A stretch of DNA of 64,000 nucleotides from Lepeophtheirus salmonis (taxonomy: Eukaryota; Arthropoda; Copepoda; Siphonostomatoida; Caligidae). Numbering within the stretch: position 1 is the stretch's first letter; every line of letters begins with the position of its first letter. The stretch lies in assembly GCF_016086655.4 (NCBI RefSeq), contig NC_052136.2:53684492-53748491 (forward strand), read 5' to 3'. Below, in pieces: positions 61,976 through 64,000 of the stretch. Under the pieces are notes generated by a model. It did no database searches and was not told the origin of the DNA. It worked only from the letters and a program-made list of their open reading frames with translations. Both the position numbers and the translations under genes were made by a program.

Positions 61976-64000
61976 TCATCCTTTTCCTAATTCCCTTTTT
62001 TAATTTAAATTTAACAAACGTTCTGTTTGTACAATAATTCGTTTTTTAGATTCTAATTTTTGATGGTACATTTTTGAAACGACAATCCGTACCATAAAAA
62101 AGATTGAAACACGGGGAATACATCTTTTTTTATGAAAAAATCAACTTTTATCCAACCCAAACTTACATTTTAGAGCCCAGGAATCGGGTTTGATCCGAAT
62201 TAAACATGTTAATTACATTTGTAGCTCCAAATTCAGAGCAACTTTTAATATATGTCTAAAGTCTGTATCTGTCTCCGTTTTTTGAAATATATGTGCTTTT
62301 ATCATTGTTTTTCTAAGCAGGACGTACATCAATAAATTATTTTATTACCATGTAGGATTTACGAAATTATAAGACTCCAGTAAGAAATTCACATGATCGT
62401 TTGTTATATCTTGACAGATATGATTGATTATATGTTTTCTCCTTAAGAATTAAATAATGGTGGTCTCAGCTTTTGAAAAAAAATATACAATTTTGTTCTC
62501 AACAGCAACATAACACGAATCCGAAATATTGCCTAGGATTTACAACTTTAGATATACACACTATTTATTTACCTGAAATCTGGAAAATAAAAGTTACATT
62601 AGGAAACTACAGAAAAAAAATTAAATTATAGTTTTTACTGATAATATGGAAACAAATATTTAAATATGTAATTCAAGCTCGCTTTTTAATTACAAAAAAA
62701 TTATAAATGAAATATAAGATTGTTTTTTTATAACCTAATTACTGAGGATAATTAATTAAACAATTATTAACACGTTTATTTGCTTTCACTTTCTAAAAGA
62801 AACTCTATAACTATTTTGTTTGATATTTAAAGACACTTTTTGAGATACTTTTATAGAATTACTTCAAATTCTTGAAAATTATAGGAAGAAAGAAAAACGA
62901 TAAATATAATTGCAAATAACATAAGAATATTTTTTATCTACTTAGAACATTTTGAAATAAAACATAAAAAATTTGATTACACCTGTTTAAATGGACATTT
63001 AGAGAGGGGGGAAGGAAAATTTATGGATATGTGCTGTTGAAATATTTTTATTCGTGACGGAATCGTAGTTGTTTAGAATTTATTCTCAATAACAAAAACA
63101 TTATACATACTTATACAAATTTAATTTTTTATCTGAAGAAATATTAGAAGCGCAATATGAAAAAAAAAAATTCCCTAACAAATATTTGTGTTTTACAAAA
63201 TATAGAATGTTTTAGCATTTTATTAACATCAACAATCTTTGGGTTTATCAAACATATCAACTTTCTTTTTCATACATTGCATATAATTTGGGAAGAATTT
63301 GATGCATTCATGTTGGGATTATTTTATATGGCAAATTAGCAAGTTTTACCTCATAAAGTAAGTAAAAAGTATATATTTTTATTGAATAATTTTTTCGAAT
63401 TTGGAAATTTACATAATGGGAGTAATATATCATTTTACGAAAGTCTTAGATCATTAATAAATATATTTGAAGCCATGCATCTACATATGAATTAATAATA
63501 TCTTTCCCTCCCTCCTTATCTAAATGATAATGATATATACATCAAGGTTTCAATGGAATTGATAAAGTACCTAACATTTTTTAGAAAAAAAAAATATGTC
63601 ATTTATTTGTCCATTTTTGAAGAAAAAATACACAAAAAAACATATGAGAATTCCCTCTTCATTGAAATCAATTTACATATAAGCATAGTTATATCTAGAA
63701 TGATTGTTATACGTGTATGGCCTTAGATAATGTTCTCTGTTCCCAACCCCATTCTAAAAAATATAACTTTCTATTTTGTTACTTAAGGAATTTTTTAAGT
63801 AGAAAATTAACCTGTTGAAAATATTTATACAAACGCTTGAACTTGCTGTGCATCCCTCATTATAAATTTTGAGACATACTGCCTTCATTTCTTGTAACAA
63901 ATTGAACTTGTTCCACGATAGATATCCTGTCAAACATCAGTCAAATCTAATGAGTTTGACAATCCTTTTATTTAAAAAAAAAAGCATAAAGGGAATTCGA
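61976..64000. other. AT-rich stretch to the window end
   Basis: No gene recognised; a frame at 63157-63339 is Phe, Ile and Leu-rich and typical of chance. Confidence 0.4.

Noticed and set aside
1..64000. CRISPR arrays, operons, ribosome binding sites, bacterial terminators
   Set aside because: The sequence is eukaryotic in character; no regularly spaced direct repeats with unique spacers were seen.

Overview
The window looks like a piece of an arthropod nuclear genome. It is strongly AT-rich, full of homopolymer and (TA)n runs, has no operon structure and no long intact open reading frame, and is littered with decayed DNA transposons of the Tc1/mariner superfamily. The types and mix of elements (cecropia-like mariner, maT-like DD37D and several Tc1-like families with short TA-flanked inverted ends) suggest a sea louse (caligid copepod such as Lepeophtheirus). 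That assignment is my inference from family resemblance, not a database result. I found no intact host protein-coding gene; the window reads as a gene desert or a very intron-rich region.

Layout. 1-470 is a degenerate AT-rich tandem repeat ending in (TA)n. 611-895 is one copy of a dispersed repeat seen again at 35.3 and 61.5 kb. 916-1232 is the 5' part of a Tc1-like element, joined directly to a degraded LINE (reverse-transcriptase tail plus RNase H, 1233-2240). 5.6-6.2 kb holds an unidentified broken coding relic on the minus strand. From 14.7 to 47 kb, separated by AT-rich filler, lie five copies of one Tc1-like family (916, 14745, 24187, 44128, 46504), three copies of one mariner family (16431, 32139, 38745), a deleted element with CAACAGGGAAATTT ends (18892-19676), two maT/Tc1-like relics with CAGGGTGT ends (26.3 and 29.3 kb) and a Tc1-like relic inside a GACTTG-rich repeat (28.2 kb). 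A pogo-like MITE lies at 38.16 kb.

48264-48412 (minus strand) is a U1 snRNA-like gene or pseudogene: its 5' end matches the U1 splice-site-pairing sequence, and stem-loops 3 and 4 resemble U1. 49467-50760 is the best-preserved transposon of the window: an almost intact mariner/maT element with imperfect 23-bp inverted ends, TA target duplication, a complete DDD triad at DD37D spacing and one in-frame TAG. A 50-bp near-perfect palindrome follows at 51.04 kb. The last 10 kb hold a foldback element, a hAT-like MITE, a decayed transposase and a decayed Helitron/Pif1-type helicase tail, plus a few exon-like blocks.

The main theme is that almost every DNA transposon kept its ends and parts of both transposase termini but lost part or all of the catalytic middle. 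Such copies cannot move alone but could be moved by an active relative. No genes here are seen to work together in a pathway.
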